DNA of 64,000 nucleotides from Ignatzschineria sp. F8392 (GCF_002252045.1 NZ_NEFF01000006.1:35052-99051), one strand, 5' to 3'; shown: positions 1-10,276, counted from the first letter of the stretch. Numbers and translations: made by a program. Notes: generated by a model from the sequence alone, not told the origin.

Positions 1-195
1 ATTTTCAATGAGTGTCACTTCCGGCAGCCACCTGCCATATTGCGCATCTAATAGCTTTCCGGCACGAATACCAAAGAGCACCTTTTCACCCGAAAGGGGG
101 TAAGCACAGCTCTCAGATAGGCGCGCTAAAGTTGCCGCACTAAAGGTGAATGATCTTAAAGATGGTGCGATCGCAATATGTGCAGTATCAATCAT
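1..195 (-). CDS. Hypothetical protein, N-terminal part only (runs off the left edge)
   Basis: An open frame starts at an ATG at 195-193 and stays open to the window edge (65 codons). A GAGAG-type ribosome binding site lies about 8 bases upstream on the minus strand. The visible peptide begins MIDTAHIAIAPSLRSF and contains no motif I recognise. It is divergently oriented from ubiA with about 150 bases between the two, so they probably share a promoter region. Function is unknown and the gene is truncated by the window. Confidence 0.5.
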   Translation of the reverse strand, partial: MIDTAHIAIAPSLRSFTFSAATLARLSESCAYPLSGEKVLFGIRAGKLLDAQYGRWLPEVTLIEN

Positions 196-344
196 TTATC
201 GACTCTCTCAAAAAGGGGAATAGTGCAAATACTCTACCATATTCACCTTAAAACTACGATTAAGCCGATTGATCCGCGTGATAAGTAAGGCTGAAAATCA
301 CCGCTGAAAGCACTATACTAAGGAGATTCATCAATATCACCAAT

Positions 345-1244
345 ATGAACCCAATAAGAGAGAGTTTCCCTATGTTAAAGATCCAAAACATTCCCTACTA
401 TCTTCAGTTAATGCGGGTAGAAAAGCCGATCGGTAGCTACCTATTGATGTGGCCCACCTTATGGGGGATTTGGATTGCCAGTGAAGGGTTGCCCTCTGCA
501 AAAGTGCTTATTATCTTTATGTTAGGGGTCTTTATCATGCGCTCTGCCGGTTGTGTTATCAATGACATTGCCGATCGTGATATTGATAAATTTGTCGAAC
601 GCACGAAGGATCGCCCACTCACTTCCGGTAAAGTCACCACCAAAGAGGCGGTATCTCTCCTTCTTCTCCTTATTGTGATCGCGGCAATATTGGCGCTTTT
701 CCTCTCCTTTAAGACCATTTTATTATCGGTTCCAGCACTGCTGATTGCGCTCTCTTACCCATTTATGAAGCGCTTTCACTCTCTGCCGCAAGCGCACCTT
801 GGTGTCGCCTTTGCATTTGGTATTCCGATGGCATTTATGGAGATTCAAGGATCACTTCCCCTGACGGCCTATCTTCTCTTCTTCACCAATATCCTCTGGA
901 CCTTAATCTACGATACAGAGTATGCAATGAGCGACCGGGAAGATGATAAGTCGATCAATATTAAATCCTCTGCTCTTCTCTTTGAATCTTGGCTCGGGAA
1001 GAAGGATTACTACATTATTATCGCACTACAAACAGCCATGACACTTCTGCTTCTCTCCATCTGCACTATCGAGAATCTCACGCCCTATTTTCTCCTATCG
1101 ATTTTGATTGTCATCGGCCTGTTCTATTATCAGATTAAACTGATTAAAGATCATGATCGTCTTCTCTGCTTTAAAGCTTTTATTCATAATAACTGGGTCG
1201 GCTTAACACTCTTTATCGGGATTTTCCTCAACTATCTGCCTTAG
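345..1244 (+). CDS. ubiA: 4-hydroxybenzoate polyprenyltransferase UbiA
   Basis: This is an integral membrane prenyltransferase that attaches the polyprenyl tail to 4-hydroxybenzoate in ubiquinone synthesis. The two Asp-rich motifs of the family are present: NDIADRDID at residues 73-81 and DTEYAMSDREDD at 190-201, which bind the Mg-diphosphate. The rest is a series of hydrophobic helices, and 299 residues is normal for the family. The start is uncertain: the ATG at 345 has AAGGAG about 19 bases upstream, while an ATG at 372 (Met10) has a GAGAG stretch at better spacing and gives a typical UbiA N-terminus. No ubiC is adjacent. Confidence 0.93.
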   Translation: MNPIRESFPMLKIQNIPYYLQLMRVEKPIGSYLLMWPTLWGIWIASEGLPSAKVLIIFMLGVFIMRSAGCVINDIADRDIDKFVERTKDRPLTSGKVTTKEAVSLLLLLIVIAAILALFLSFKTILLSVPALLIALSYPFMKRFHSLPQAHLGVAFAFGIPMAFMEIQGSLPLTAYLLFFTNILWTLIYDTEYAMSDREDDKSINIKSSALLFESWLGKKDYYIIIALQTAMTLLLLSICTIENLTPYFLLSILIVIGLFYYQIKLIKDHDRLLCFKAFIHNNWVGLTLFIGIFLNYLP

Positions 1245-1342
1245 TAACGATTAATATCGATGGGGATATCAGTAGAGTTTAAGATGAAAAAAGGATTAAA
1301 CTATCATCATGAACGATGAACAGATCAATAGGAGAATTAATT

Positions 1343-1927
1343 ATGGGTAATCGCTTATCGAAAATTGTCACCAAAACAGGCGATAGTGGAACAACAGGTA
1401 TTGCCGGCAATATCCGCCTTGAAAAGTATCATCCTCGCATTGAAACCATTGGACTCATCGATGAACTCAATTCTCTCATCGGCATTGGTATCGCTGATCT
1501 CAATGAGGTCGTCAAAGAGGATGATGCCCCTCTTTTAAGACAGATCATCAAAGAGTGGTCAACCGTGCAACATCAGCTCTTTAATCTTGGCGGTGAACTC
1601 TCGATGCCGGGAACAGAGTTGATTAGAGAAAAAGCGGTCACACAATTGGAAGAGTGGCTGACCGATTACAATGAGCAGTTGCCCCCTCTTAAGGAGTTTA
1701 TCCTTCCAGGCGGGACCTCAACCGTTGCAAAAACACACTATATTCGTGCCATCAGTCGTAAAGTTGAACGTGCTTTATGGGAGCTCAATAGTCACGATCC
1801 TCTTAACCCTCACTCCTTAAAATATCTCAATCGCCTCTCCGACTACTTCTTTGTCACCGCAAGAATGATCGCTAAAGAGGAGAGGAGTGCAGAGATTTTT
1901 TGGCAGAAAACACTTGTGGAAGATTAA
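1343..1927 (+). CDS. Cob(I)alamin adenosyltransferase, PduO type
   Basis: The enzyme transfers the adenosyl group of ATP to cob(I)alamin or a corrinoid precursor. The N-terminal KTGDSGTTG stretch is the ATP-binding motif of PduO-type ATRs. The C-terminal part has the expected RKVERALWEL and LKYLNRLSDYFFVTAR signatures. The longest frame begins at 1316, but AGGAGA at 1331-1336 sits 6 bases before the ATG at 1343 and the protein then has the usual length of 194 residues. It overlaps or closely abuts the next gene, suggesting co-transcription. A corrinoid enzyme, MetH, is encoded in the same window, although MetH uses methylcobalamin rather than adenosylcobalamin. Confidence 0.9.
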   Translation: MGNRLSKIVTKTGDSGTTGIAGNIRLEKYHPRIETIGLIDELNSLIGIGIADLNEVVKEDDAPLLRQIIKEWSTVQHQLFNLGGELSMPGTELIREKAVTQLEEWLTDYNEQLPPLKEFILPGGTSTVAKTHYIRAISRKVERALWELNSHDPLNPHSLKYLNRLSDYFFVTARMIAKEERSAEIFWQKTLVED

Positions 1928-1973
1928 TACCTTGCTAATCGATCACAAAGAGAGTGGCGCGATCATTGCCCTA

Positions 1974-2789
1974 ATGGCGATCAACACTGTCACGATAACA
2001 TGGGCTAAGCAGCAATATCCGCAGTTTCTCCTGCCACATTTAGGGGAGAAGCGGCGCTACACCCATCTAATGAGTCGGGCGCTACTGCTTTCAGTGCTGC
2101 AACAATACTACGATCCCGGGATCACCGCTCTTCCCGAATTGAGTTACAATCAGCACCAAAAACCGAGCTTTATCTCAGCGCCTTACCTCTTTAATCTTAC
2201 ACATACAGAAGATGCGGTTGCCGTTATTATTTTTCCCCTATCAGCAACGACATCATCGAGCTCGGTAGCGCCAATGATCTCTATCGGTATCGATCTAGAG
2301 AGAATTCAACCACGAAGAAGCTTCTCCGGCTTACTTGAGAGAACCTTTACACCGATTGAAAGAGCATGGATTTTAGAGGATAGAGAGCAATCGCTCAAAT
2401 CATCAACGGGTAATCCTGCCCCACTTTCTCTCCCCCTCAACAGTGAAGCGCAGAGACGATTCTTTCTCCTCTGGTCCACAAAAGAAGCTTATCTCAAAGC
2501 AGATGGTCGCGGCTTACAGGGATTAAAATCCTTAGAGATCAATCCCCTGCAGCAGGCGCTCTACGGTGATCTTAGAGGAGGAAAGCTCTATGCCGGCACA
2601 ACCTCCTTTAATCAACAAGCCCACTCTATCGCCCTCTATCTTCCGAAAAATAGCGCAGATCATCTTAAAATTACTGCATTGCAAGTTACATCAAATGGGG
2701 CAACTTTTTCTTCTGCGCAAATAAAATGGGATCTAACATTATCAGATATGCCCAAACAACATATCAACAATCATGAGATCCCATTTTGA
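1974..2789 (+). CDS. 4'-phosphopantetheinyl transferase, Sfp/AcpT-like
   Basis: This family transfers 4'-phosphopantetheine from CoA to a serine of acyl or peptidyl carrier proteins. The key motifs are visible: GIDLE at about residues 105-109 (metal-binding Asp and Glu) and WSTKEAYLK at 167-175. With 271 residues it is of the larger Sfp-like size rather than the short AcpS size. The open frame extends upstream to 1887 inside the preceding adenosyltransferase gene. Alternative starts are a TTG at 1932 with GGAAG upstream and the ATG at 1974 chosen here, which gives the shortest protein with the complete domain. The carrier protein it serves is not in the window. Confidence 0.82.
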   Translation: MAINTVTITWAKQQYPQFLLPHLGEKRRYTHLMSRALLLSVLQQYYDPGITALPELSYNQHQKPSFISAPYLFNLTHTEDAVAVIIFPLSATTSSSSVAPMISIGIDLERIQPRRSFSGLLERTFTPIERAWILEDREQSLKSSTGNPAPLSLPLNSEAQRRFFLLWSTKEAYLKADGRGLQGLKSLEINPLQQALYGDLRGGKLYAGTTSFNQQAHSIALYLPKNSADHLKITALQVTSNGATFSSAQIKWDLTLSDMPKQHINNHEIPF

Positions 2790-2891
2790 GTATTTTTTCT
2801 AAACCGCTATAAAACTATAAGACTATATAGACCATAATACTCAGTCAGCGCTTTAAACTGATCCATTAAACTGATCCATTAATCATAATGA

Positions 2892-3227
2892 TTAACGAAA
2901 CTCTGGTAATAAAAAGTCTTCTTTTTTCGCGCCCGCTTCAACTTTCTCTTTCATCCAAAGAGGCATTTTACCGCGACCACTCCAGAGTTGCTCTGGATTA
3001 TCTGGATTACCATATTTCATTGGAACTTTACGACCTTTACGGCCCACTTTATCTTTGAATACATCATGAAAAGAGAGACCTGAATGATCGAGTAATTTCT
3101 CAATCTCTTTACGAACTTGCTCAGCTTCTGCTGCGCGACGGGTCTCAATCTCTTGACTTAACTCAGTAATAAGGTGCTCCATTTTATCAATTGTTAATCC
3201 ATTTAAATTTAAATCTATATCTTTCAT
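2892..3227 (-). CDS. H-NS family nucleoid-associated protein
   Basis: A small DNA-binding protein of the H-NS class, which binds curved AT-rich DNA and silences acquired genes. The N-terminal half (residues 1-60) is a coiled-coil-like oligomerisation region rich in Glu, Leu and Arg. The C-terminal half carries the H-NS DNA-binding core, GNPDNPEQLWSGRGKMPLWM. The start was placed at the ATG at 3227 because GGAG precedes it at about 8 bases; the frame itself runs to 3245. The protein has 111 residues, similar to the short H-NS homologues of beta- and gammaproteobacteria. It stands alone between two other transcription units. Confidence 0.9.
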   Translation of the reverse strand: MKDIDLNLNGLTIDKMEHLITELSQEIETRRAAEAEQVRKEIEKLLDHSGLSFHDVFKDKVGRKGRKVPMKYGNPDNPEQLWSGRGKMPLWMKEKVEAGAKKEDFLLPEFR

Positions 3228-3365
3228 CACTTTTTCTCCATTCAATAATAATGACTATTTAGGTTATGCTTTCAATTTTTAACATATAAAAAATAGCCAC
3301 CTAATTAAGATTATATACTATATTTATATGCCGCTTTATTTATATTATTAAATAATCACTAAACT

Positions 3366-5555
3366 CTATTTATGTTTAATTATAAAACATTGTCGTATCT
3401 TTGGCCTTTTCTTAAAATCTAAAGGCAATGTTGCTCTTGAGATATCAACGATTTCAAACAATTCATTAAGTTGAGGATCTAGACGGAACCCTCGCAAGTT
3501 TGTTGAAAACAGTAACTCACCATCGCTTACTAATAGCCTCATCGCATCAGTAATCAATTGCGTATGATCTCGTTGAATATCTAATACCCCCTCCATTCTC
3601 TTCGAATTAGAGAATGTCGGCGGGTCCATAAAGATAAGATCAAACTTATCCTTATTTCGTGCCATTAATGGTTTTTTTCGCAAGGTCTCCACTTCCGATC
3701 TCAACCATTCAAGCACATCCGCTTGCACCAATTCATGTCCGGCAAAATGTCCATTTAATGCGAGATTTTTATCTGCCCAACTTAAATAGGTTCGAGAGAG
3801 ATCCACAGAGAGTGTCTCCGAAGCTCCCCCATTTGCCGCATGAACCGTTGCACTTCCGGTATAGCAGAAGAGATTTAAGAAACGTTTCCGCTTCGCCTCT
3901 CTTCCAATCTTAAATCGCACTTCTCGGTGATCTAAGAATAATCCTGTATCTAAATAGTCAGTCAAATTGACTAGAAGTCGCGCTTCCTTCTCTCTAACCT
4001 CAAAAAGATGCCCCTCCTCCCCGTAACGCTCATACTGCTGTCGCCCTTTCTGAACTTGACGACGCTTAATATGGATCTTATCCACGGCAATATGATCAAG
4101 AACTAAAGGTGTAATTTGAACCACCTTCATAAATCGTGATTCAACAATCTCTCTCTTAATCGTAGGTGGTGCTTCATATTCATAGATAACAACCTGATCT
4201 TTATAGAGATCGATCGCAACATTAAATTCTGGAATATCGGCATCATAGAGTCGATAAGCTTCTATCCCCTCTCGTTCTGCCCAGCGAGAGAGATGTCGAT
4301 AATTCTTCATCAGGCGATTAAAGAAGGATTCTCCCCCCTCTTCAAAGAGTGCTTCCCGTTCAAGGCGCTGCTCATTATGATCTGCTTTCTCTCGATTAAC
4401 AAAGTAGCGCTCATCAATCTGAAATTGGAGATAGACACAGTTAAGTGGACCATTCCAAAATTTATTGATTCGCTCCGCTTTAATTCCCATCACTCGTCCA
4501 AGCTCAGGGTCAGATGTGATAACTCCAGCACTGAATCCTGAATATTGTCGGAGAAAATCACCTAAATCACGGTAAGTCTCCATCAAGAGACTCTTCTCTC
4601 CAAGACGCTCGCCATAGGGAGGATTGGTGACAATTAAACCCGTTTTCAGATCTGCATCACGTTGATACTCCTGAAAGCTCATCTGTTTAAAGGTCATATT
4701 AGGTAATACGCCTGCACGATCTGCATTTGCTTTAGTAATACCGATCATCATAGAGCTCCGCTCAATACCGATCAGTCGCCCTTGATAACGCGCCTTACCC
4801 GCCACTGCTCTCGCTTTTGCGTTTTGTAATACCGTTTCCCACTCCGCCGGTTTAAAAAGGCGCCAACCCATAAATCCAAAGTGAGAGCGATAGAGCCCTG
4901 GTGCAATATCTCTCGCCATCAAGGCCGCTTCAATCAAAATTGTTCCGGCACCACAAAGCGGATCGATAAAATCTTGATCCTCTGCTGCTTTTTCTGGCCA
5001 TTTAGAACGATAGAGAAGCGCGGCTGCTAAATTCTCTTTAATAGGGGCCGCTCCCTGTTCACTTCTAAAACCACGCTTATGAAGCGGCTCACCACTAAAG
5101 TCCAGATAGAGCGTATAACGATTTTCAAAAATATGGAGATAGAAACGAAGATCGGGATTATCAAGGTCAACATTCGGACGACACCCCATCAGATCATTAA
5201 AATAATCGACAATAGCATCTTTAACACGAAGTGCCGCAAAATGGGTGTGAATATTGCCGGCTCGACGTGCAGTCACTTTGGTTGCAAAAGTATCGGTCTC
5301 ACGCATATGGGTTGACCAAGGAAAGAGTGTTAGCTCTTTATGAAGTTGGTCGAGCGATTCAAATCGCCCCGATTTTAACTCTAGAAGAAGACGTGATCCA
5401 CAGCGTGTCCATAAGCATGCATTATATGCATCTTTTATCTCACCCTGAAACTCAACACCGGTTCCCGCTTCAACTGCATCGATCCCCAATGCGACTAACT
5501 CCTCCTTCACATAGGGGGCTAACCCTTGAGCACAGGTTACATAAAATTTGGCCAT
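3366..5555 (-). CDS. rlmKL: Bifunctional 23S rRNA methyltransferase RlmKL (m2G2445 and m7G2069)
   Basis: A fused enzyme that methylates two guanines of 23S rRNA. The N-terminal THUMP region (about 45-160) is followed by the RlmL domain with DPLCGAGT at 198-205 and the catalytic NPPYGERL at 311-318. The C-terminal RlmK domain has the SAM-binding NLFCYTGSAT at 561-570 and DPPTFSNSKRM at 644-654. The length of 729 residues fits the two-domain gammaproteobacterial form. It is transcribed away from the long AT-rich intergenic region to its right. The C-terminal lysine-rich tail ends just before a low-GC gap that separates it from the H-NS-like gene. Confidence 0.95.
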   Translation of the reverse strand: MAKFYVTCAQGLAPYVKEELVALGIDAVEAGTGVEFQGEIKDAYNACLWTRCGSRLLLELKSGRFESLDQLHKELTLFPWSTHMRETDTFATKVTARRAGNIHTHFAALRVKDAIVDYFNDLMGCRPNVDLDNPDLRFYLHIFENRYTLYLDFSGEPLHKRGFRSEQGAAPIKENLAAALLYRSKWPEKAAEDQDFIDPLCGAGTILIEAALMARDIAPGLYRSHFGFMGWRLFKPAEWETVLQNAKARAVAGKARYQGRLIGIERSSMMIGITKANADRAGVLPNMTFKQMSFQEYQRDADLKTGLIVTNPPYGERLGEKSLLMETYRDLGDFLRQYSGFSAGVITSDPELGRVMGIKAERINKFWNGPLNCVYLQFQIDERYFVNREKADHNEQRLEREALFEEGGESFFNRLMKNYRHLSRWAEREGIEAYRLYDADIPEFNVAIDLYKDQVVIYEYEAPPTIKREIVESRFMKVVQITPLVLDHIAVDKIHIKRRQVQKGRQQYERYGEEGHLFEVREKEARLLVNLTDYLDTGLFLDHREVRFKIGREAKRKRFLNLFCYTGSATVHAANGGASETLSVDLSRTYLSWADKNLALNGHFAGHELVQADVLEWLRSEVETLRKKPLMARNKDKFDLIFMDPPTFSNSKRMEGVLDIQRDHTQLITDAMRLLVSDGELLFSTNLRGFRLDPQLNELFEIVDISRATLPLDFKKRPKIRQCFIIKHK

Positions 5556-6782
5556 ACTTTGTCTACTTTCTCTCTCTTCGCTATTTTAAATATTTCTATC
5601 TAAATCACTCTACTAATGGAGCGCTTATTCAACTACGCTAACTACTGCTTATTTACTACTATTTACTACTTTTGCTGCTACTGAGACCTCTATCACAGAT
5701 CTCTAATTTTCTCTTATTGATTGTCTTACTACGATCCTGCTCTATCTTCTTCTATCTCTTCTTCTAATATCGATTATCTTACTTTTCGCGATCTAGCGAT
5801 CTATATAAACCCGTTAATTGAACCGATCAGAGATTGAGTCAAGAACAGATCAATAGGTCGATCTTCTTTACCGACCTGCTTTTCCGATCTGATCTTCTTT
5901 TCTGATCTATTGCGCTAATATCTGATACGCTAATATCTGACATAGATGCTGAGTAATTCCGGCTGAAAATATTGGAAAATATTAAAATAGCAACGTTTCA
6001 TAACTCAGTATTGGATACTGATAACCGCTATTTCTATCAATTAGAGGGGACTTATCAATAATGCGTTCATAGATTTTAATCGACAATAGAAAAACTTGTC
6101 TATTTAATAGTGCATTGTCGACAGCATTTTTAATAAAAGCTCCAAAAAATAGACCATAACTCAATATGTTAATCGCTCAATAACAGGCCCTTTAATTTAA
6201 TATATCGCCAAAAATATTCAATAAGCATTCCATAAATACTCAATATATACTCAATAAATGATGCTGTTTTATCACCCTCTATTGATATTCTTCAATATTC
6301 GATATTTACTCAATATTCTATATATGTCGACATTTTATTGTCATATATATGCTTAAATATATGCGCTTATTTCGACCGATTTATCCATAGATATCTTATA
6401 AAACAGAAGAGTATACTATAAACCTAAATAGAAATGATACATATTAACAAAAGAGAGCGGAATTATAGGTATATAATTAACTAAATCAATCTGATATAAA
6501 AACAAAAATCACGCCTTTATAACCTCTTTTTATCGATATAAAGAGCGATCAAATCTCGATGAATCAGCAGCAATAGAGCCTAATATTTGATAACTATTCC
6601 TTTGACGCACGGCAACTTTATCACTTGAACTATTGGTGGTTATCTGTCTATATTAGTGGGAACGAAAATAACGTTACCAAGAGGATAAATACCCTTCAAC
6701 ATAGAGGGATCTTCTAGTAATGACAAGCACTTTAAGAAAAAAGATAAATATAGATAAATATAATTCAAAGAGGATCACAACT
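5556..6782. other. Long AT-rich intergenic region
   Basis: About 1.2 kb without a convincing gene. It is rich in short imperfect repeats such as TTTACTACT around 5650-5670 and GATCTGATC/CTGATACGCTAATATCTGA around 5880-5940. A 60-codon minus-strand frame at 5982-6164 has no ribosome binding site and no motif, so it was not called. The right part must contain the promoter and leader of the CoA-transferase gene; no single promoter stands out. Confidence 0.5.
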
Positions 6783-8303
6783 ATGAGTACAGATTTAAGC
6801 AAAAAAATTCGCCATGAGGCGTTTCTCGACAAGATCGTCTCAGCAGAAGAAGCCGCATCTTGGATCGAAGATGGTATGACCATCGGGATGAGTGGCTTTA
6901 CCCTATTTGGTGAACCCAAAGTCTTCCCTAAAGCGCTCTCAGAGAGAGGCAAAAATGAGAAGTTTAAAGTCAATATTTTCACCGGTGCATCATTAGGTCC
7001 AGATGCTGACCAAGCGATGGCTGAAGCAGATATCATCAATCTTCGCCTCCCTTATCAAGCGAACCCTGTCATGCGTAAGAAGATCAACAGTGGTGAGATG
7101 AAATATATTGACCAACATCTCTCTCACACAGCAGAGACTCTTCGTCAAGGAAATCTCGGTAAAGTTGATTATGCCGTAATTGAAGCAGCGGCCATTACAG
7201 AAGATGGTCTTATCATTCCAACAGGATCAGTGGGTAACTCTCCAATCTTTGTAGAGAAAGCAGATCACGTCATTATCGAACTCAATACTAGTACCCCAGA
7301 TAGTTATGAAGGGATTCATGATATCTATGTTCCTAAAGATCAAGGTGACAATCGTGAAGCGATTCCTGTCTATGATGATCTTAGTAAGCGTATCGGCACT
7401 ATCGGTATTAAAGTTGATCCAGCGAAAGTTCGTGGTGTGATCCTCTCAGATCGTCCTGATATCCCATCACCTCTCTTTGAACCTAATGAAGAGACACAAG
7501 CGATTGCAGATAACTTATTAGACTTCTTAGCCAAAGAGGTTGAAGAGGGTCGTCTAGGTCCTAACTTAGCACCACTTCAATCAGGTGTTGGCTCCGTTGC
7601 CAATGCGGTTTTAAGCGGTATGGCCAAATCAGATCGCTTCAAAAACTTAGTTGTTGCATCTGAAGTATTACAAGATGGAATCTTCGATCTTATCGATGCC
7701 GGCGTTGTTGATTTTGCAATTGCAACCGCATTCTCACTCTCGAAGAAACGAGTGGATAACTTAGCATCTGATCTTGAGAAATATAAAGATAAGATCCTCT
7801 TCCGTCCACAAGAGATCACAAACCATCCTGAAGTGATTCGTCGCCTTGGTGTTATTGCCTTTAATACAGCATTAGAGGTTGATATCTACGGTAACGTCAA
7901 CTCAACTCATGTTAGCGGTACCCATGTGATGAATGGTATCGGTGGTTCGGCAGACTTTGCACGTAATGCGCGCATCACGATCTTCGTTACACAATCGACA
8001 GCTAAAGATGGCAACATCTCAACAATCGTTCCTTTTGTAACACATGTTGACCATACAAATCACGAGGTTGATGTGATTGTGACAGAGCAAGGCTATGCAG
8101 ATATTCGTGGTCTTTGCCCAACAGATGCAGCAGAAAAAATTATCGAAAACTGTATGCATCCGAAATATAAGGCGCAAGCTCGTAAATACTTTGAAGATGC
8201 AAAAGCAAAACGTGGGGGCAATACACCACACCTTCTTGATGAAGCATTCTCATGGCATATCAACCTTGCTGAAAAAGGAACAATGTTGCTTGATGAGAAA
8301 TAA
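6783..8303 (+). CDS. Succinate CoA-transferase (acetyl-CoA hydrolase/transferase family)
   Basis: The protein belongs to the class I CoA-transferases that exchange CoA between acetyl- or propionyl-CoA and succinate. The catalytic glutamate is Glu294 within SEVLQDG (residues 293-299), the same position as in the acetyl-CoA:succinate CoA-transferase AarC. The GxGG-type loop appears as NGIGGSADFARNA near residue 400. Length is 506 residues, as expected for the family. The start at 6783 follows AGAGG at about 10 bases; the open frame extends to 6720 but the added residues are not family-like. It is monocistronic and ends in a strong terminator. Preference between acetate and propionate cannot be read from sequence alone. 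Confidence 0.9.
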   Translation: MSTDLSKKIRHEAFLDKIVSAEEAASWIEDGMTIGMSGFTLFGEPKVFPKALSERGKNEKFKVNIFTGASLGPDADQAMAEADIINLRLPYQANPVMRKKINSGEMKYIDQHLSHTAETLRQGNLGKVDYAVIEAAAITEDGLIIPTGSVGNSPIFVEKADHVIIELNTSTPDSYEGIHDIYVPKDQGDNREAIPVYDDLSKRIGTIGIKVDPAKVRGVILSDRPDIPSPLFEPNEETQAIADNLLDFLAKEVEEGRLGPNLAPLQSGVGSVANAVLSGMAKSDRFKNLVVASEVLQDGIFDLIDAGVVDFAIATAFSLSKKRVDNLASDLEKYKDKILFRPQEITNHPEVIRRLGVIAFNTALEVDIYGNVNSTHVSGTHVMNGIGGSADFARNARITIFVTQSTAKDGNISTIVPFVTHVDHTNHEVDVIVTEQGYADIRGLCPTDAAEKIIENCMHPKYKAQARKYFEDAKAKRGGNTPHLLDEAFSWHINLAEKGTMLLDEK

Positions 8304-8382
8304 TCTCTTCTCGAAGGATAATCAACATCAACTATCAATAGAGATCGCTTATAACTATTTATAGAGATCTCGGTTACACAAT

Positions 8383-8423
8383 AGAGCAGATCAATAGCAC
8401 AAATCGTTGATCTGCTCTTTTTT
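8383..8423 (+). terminator. Intrinsic terminator after the CoA-transferase gene
   Basis: A perfect 12-base stem, AGAGCAGATCAA at 8383-8394 and its complement at 8407-8418, is followed by a run of T. Confidence 0.9.
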
Positions 8424-8620
8424 ATTGCCGATATTCAATATCGTGCCGGCAATCCATCGATCGATTAGCCCCAAAATGTATCATCTATAAAACAACTGAT
8501 TATTAATCAATCTCACATCAAAATAGAATCTATGTTAATAATGATGCCTATCACATAAAACGTTATATAAAATCTTATAGACAACGTTATATAAAACTAA
8601 TAAATCTTTTAGGAGGAGTT

Positions 8621-9979
8621 ATGGCTCGCGAAAATTGGAGCAATAAACTAATCTATATCTCTACCGTCGCAGGTGCGACGATCGGCTTTGGTGCCACATG
8701 GCGCTTCCCTTATCTTGTTGGTGAAAATGGGGGAGGTGCTTATCTCTTTGTCTTCTTTATTGCAATGTTAATCCTAGGTGTTCCGATGCTAGTTGCAGAA
8801 CATCTTATTGGTCGTAGACTCCATACCAACGTCGTCGACTCCTTTAGTGGTAAAGGATTAGATCGCCCGATCTCAAAATGGTGGAAAGCCGTAGGGATTA
8901 TTGCGATTTTAGGCGCATTTGGGATCTTAGCCTACTACATGGTGCTCGGTGGTTGGGTGATGAGCTATATCGGCGGTATTTCGCTCGGAGAGATCGATCT
9001 CTCAACACCATTAAGTGCGGAAGAGGCAAAAAATTTCTTTGAAACATCCACCAATAGTCCTTGGAAGATGACGCTCTACACCTTTATCTTTGTAGCAGTC
9101 AACTACTATATCTTAGTGAAAGGGGTGATCGATGGTATTGAGCGCGTAATCCGTTGGGTAATGCCGATCTTCTTGATCTTAGTATTAGCACTGATGGTTC
9201 GTGCCCTCTTTCTTCCTGGTGCATTAGAAGGGGTTAAATTCTATATCATTCCCGACTTTAGCAAGATCAACTCCCAAGTGATTCTGCTGGCATTAGGTCA
9301 GGTCTTCTTTGCGTTAAGTATCGGCTTTGGCGTGATGGTCACGCTCTCCTCCTACCTCAACAAGAAAGAGAACCTTGTCGGGATTAGTATCAGTGCCGGC
9401 ATTATCAATACGCTGATTCCTCTTGCGATCGGTTTTATTATCTTCCCAGCGCTCTTTTCAGCAGGTATTGAGCCAACTTCCGGCCCTTCACTAGTCTTCC
9501 AAGCGTTACCGGCAGTCTTCTCAACGATTCCTTTTGGTGCCTTCTTTGCATCGCTCTTCTTCCTACTTCTTCTCCTTGCAGCATTGACCACCTCATTGAC
9601 TATCTATGAAGTGACCATTACAACCCTGATCGAGAAATTTAAGATGAAGCGTGCAATGGCGACCTTTATTACACTTGCGGTGATCTTTATCTTTGGAAAT
9701 ATTCCAAGTATCTTGGCAGAGAGTAGCTGGAGTAATGTCCGCATCTTCGGTATGAATATCTTTGATGCCTTTGACTATATTAGTGCCAATATTCTCTTTA
9801 TCACCACCAGCCTTCTCTCTGCACTCTTTATCGGCTTTGTCTTAAAGCGTGAAGTTGCACTCAAAGAGTTGACCAATGAAGGAACGATTAATCAGAAAAT
9901 TGCGCCGATTCTCTTCTATCACATCAAATTTGTAATCCCGGCATTGATCCTCTTAATCTTCGCCTTCTCATTTGCATAG
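8621..9979 (+). CDS. Sodium-dependent transporter, neurotransmitter:sodium symporter (SNF/LeuT) family
   Basis: A membrane protein of 452 residues with the first-helix signature of the LeuT fold, GATIGFGATWRFPYLVG followed by ENGGGAYL, at about residues 18-42. The unwound helix and Gly-rich stretch form the sodium and amino-acid site in known members. Roughly eleven to twelve hydrophobic segments can be counted. Bacterial members transport amino acids such as tryptophan, leucine or tyrosine, but the substrate cannot be told here. An AGGAGG-type ribosome binding site precedes the ATG. The gene stands alone between terminators. Confidence 0.92.
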   Translation: MARENWSNKLIYISTVAGATIGFGATWRFPYLVGENGGGAYLFVFFIAMLILGVPMLVAEHLIGRRLHTNVVDSFSGKGLDRPISKWWKAVGIIAILGAFGILAYYMVLGGWVMSYIGGISLGEIDLSTPLSAEEAKNFFETSTNSPWKMTLYTFIFVAVNYYILVKGVIDGIERVIRWVMPIFLILVLALMVRALFLPGALEGVKFYIIPDFSKINSQVILLALGQVFFALSIGFGVMVTLSSYLNKKENLVGISISAGIINTLIPLAIGFIIFPALFSAGIEPTSGPSLVFQALPAVFSTIPFGAFFASLFFLLLLLAALTTSLTIYEVTITTLIEKFKMKRAMATFITLAVIFIFGNIPSILAESSWSNVRIFGMNIFDAFDYISANILFITTSLLSALFIGFVLKREVALKELTNEGTINQKIAPILFYHIKFVIPALILLIFAFSFA

Positions 9980-10005
9980 ATAGCGCATCATTAAAGCACC
10001 ACAAA

Positions 10006-10079
10006 TTTCCCGCAACATAACAGTCTCCCTATCCATTGAACTAAATGGTAGGAGTTGTTAAGTTGCGGGATTTTATTTT
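10006..10079 (+). terminator. Long-stem intrinsic terminator after the NSS transporter
   Basis: TCCCGCAAC at 10008-10016 pairs with GTTGCGGGA at 10062-10070. Inner pairing extends the stem (CTCC..CCATT with AATGG..GGAG). TTTTATTTT follows. Confidence 0.85.
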
Positions 10080-10149
10080 GATACATGCTAGCAAGTATCC
10101 AAGTATCGTTACCTTAACGATGAGTCATTCTAAAACAAAAAAGGCTGTT

Positions 10150-10276
10150 GAGTTGCCGGGCCTCACTATCACATACTTCCAAAAATGACATGCCGGCAAT
10201 GGGCATTGACAATGCCAATCTATACCTGCGGGCATGCAGTAGTGAAAAGAGTGAAATCATCGGCTCCCGCAGCTCC
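10150..10276 (+). repeat. Palindromic MITE-like repeat, full copy (plus orientation)
   Basis: The left end GAGTTGCCGGG and the right end CCCGCAGCTCC are imperfect inverted repeats. Inside are TGCCGGCAATGGGCATTG and GCGGGCATGCAGTAGTG, which recur in every other copy of the family. It sits between the convergent ends of the NSS transporter and copA. Confidence 0.8.

Noticed and set aside
5231..5641. 136-codon plus-strand frame antisense to rlmKL
   Set aside because: It is a shadow of a well-supported gene and has no motif of its own.
5982..6164. 60-codon minus-strand frame
   Set aside because: It has no ribosome binding site or motif and lies in AT-rich intergenic DNA.
10150..10276. CRISPR-like repeats
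   Set aside because: The dispersed units are too long, are palindromic as a whole, and lie scattered singly or in small clusters without regular spacers or cas genes.
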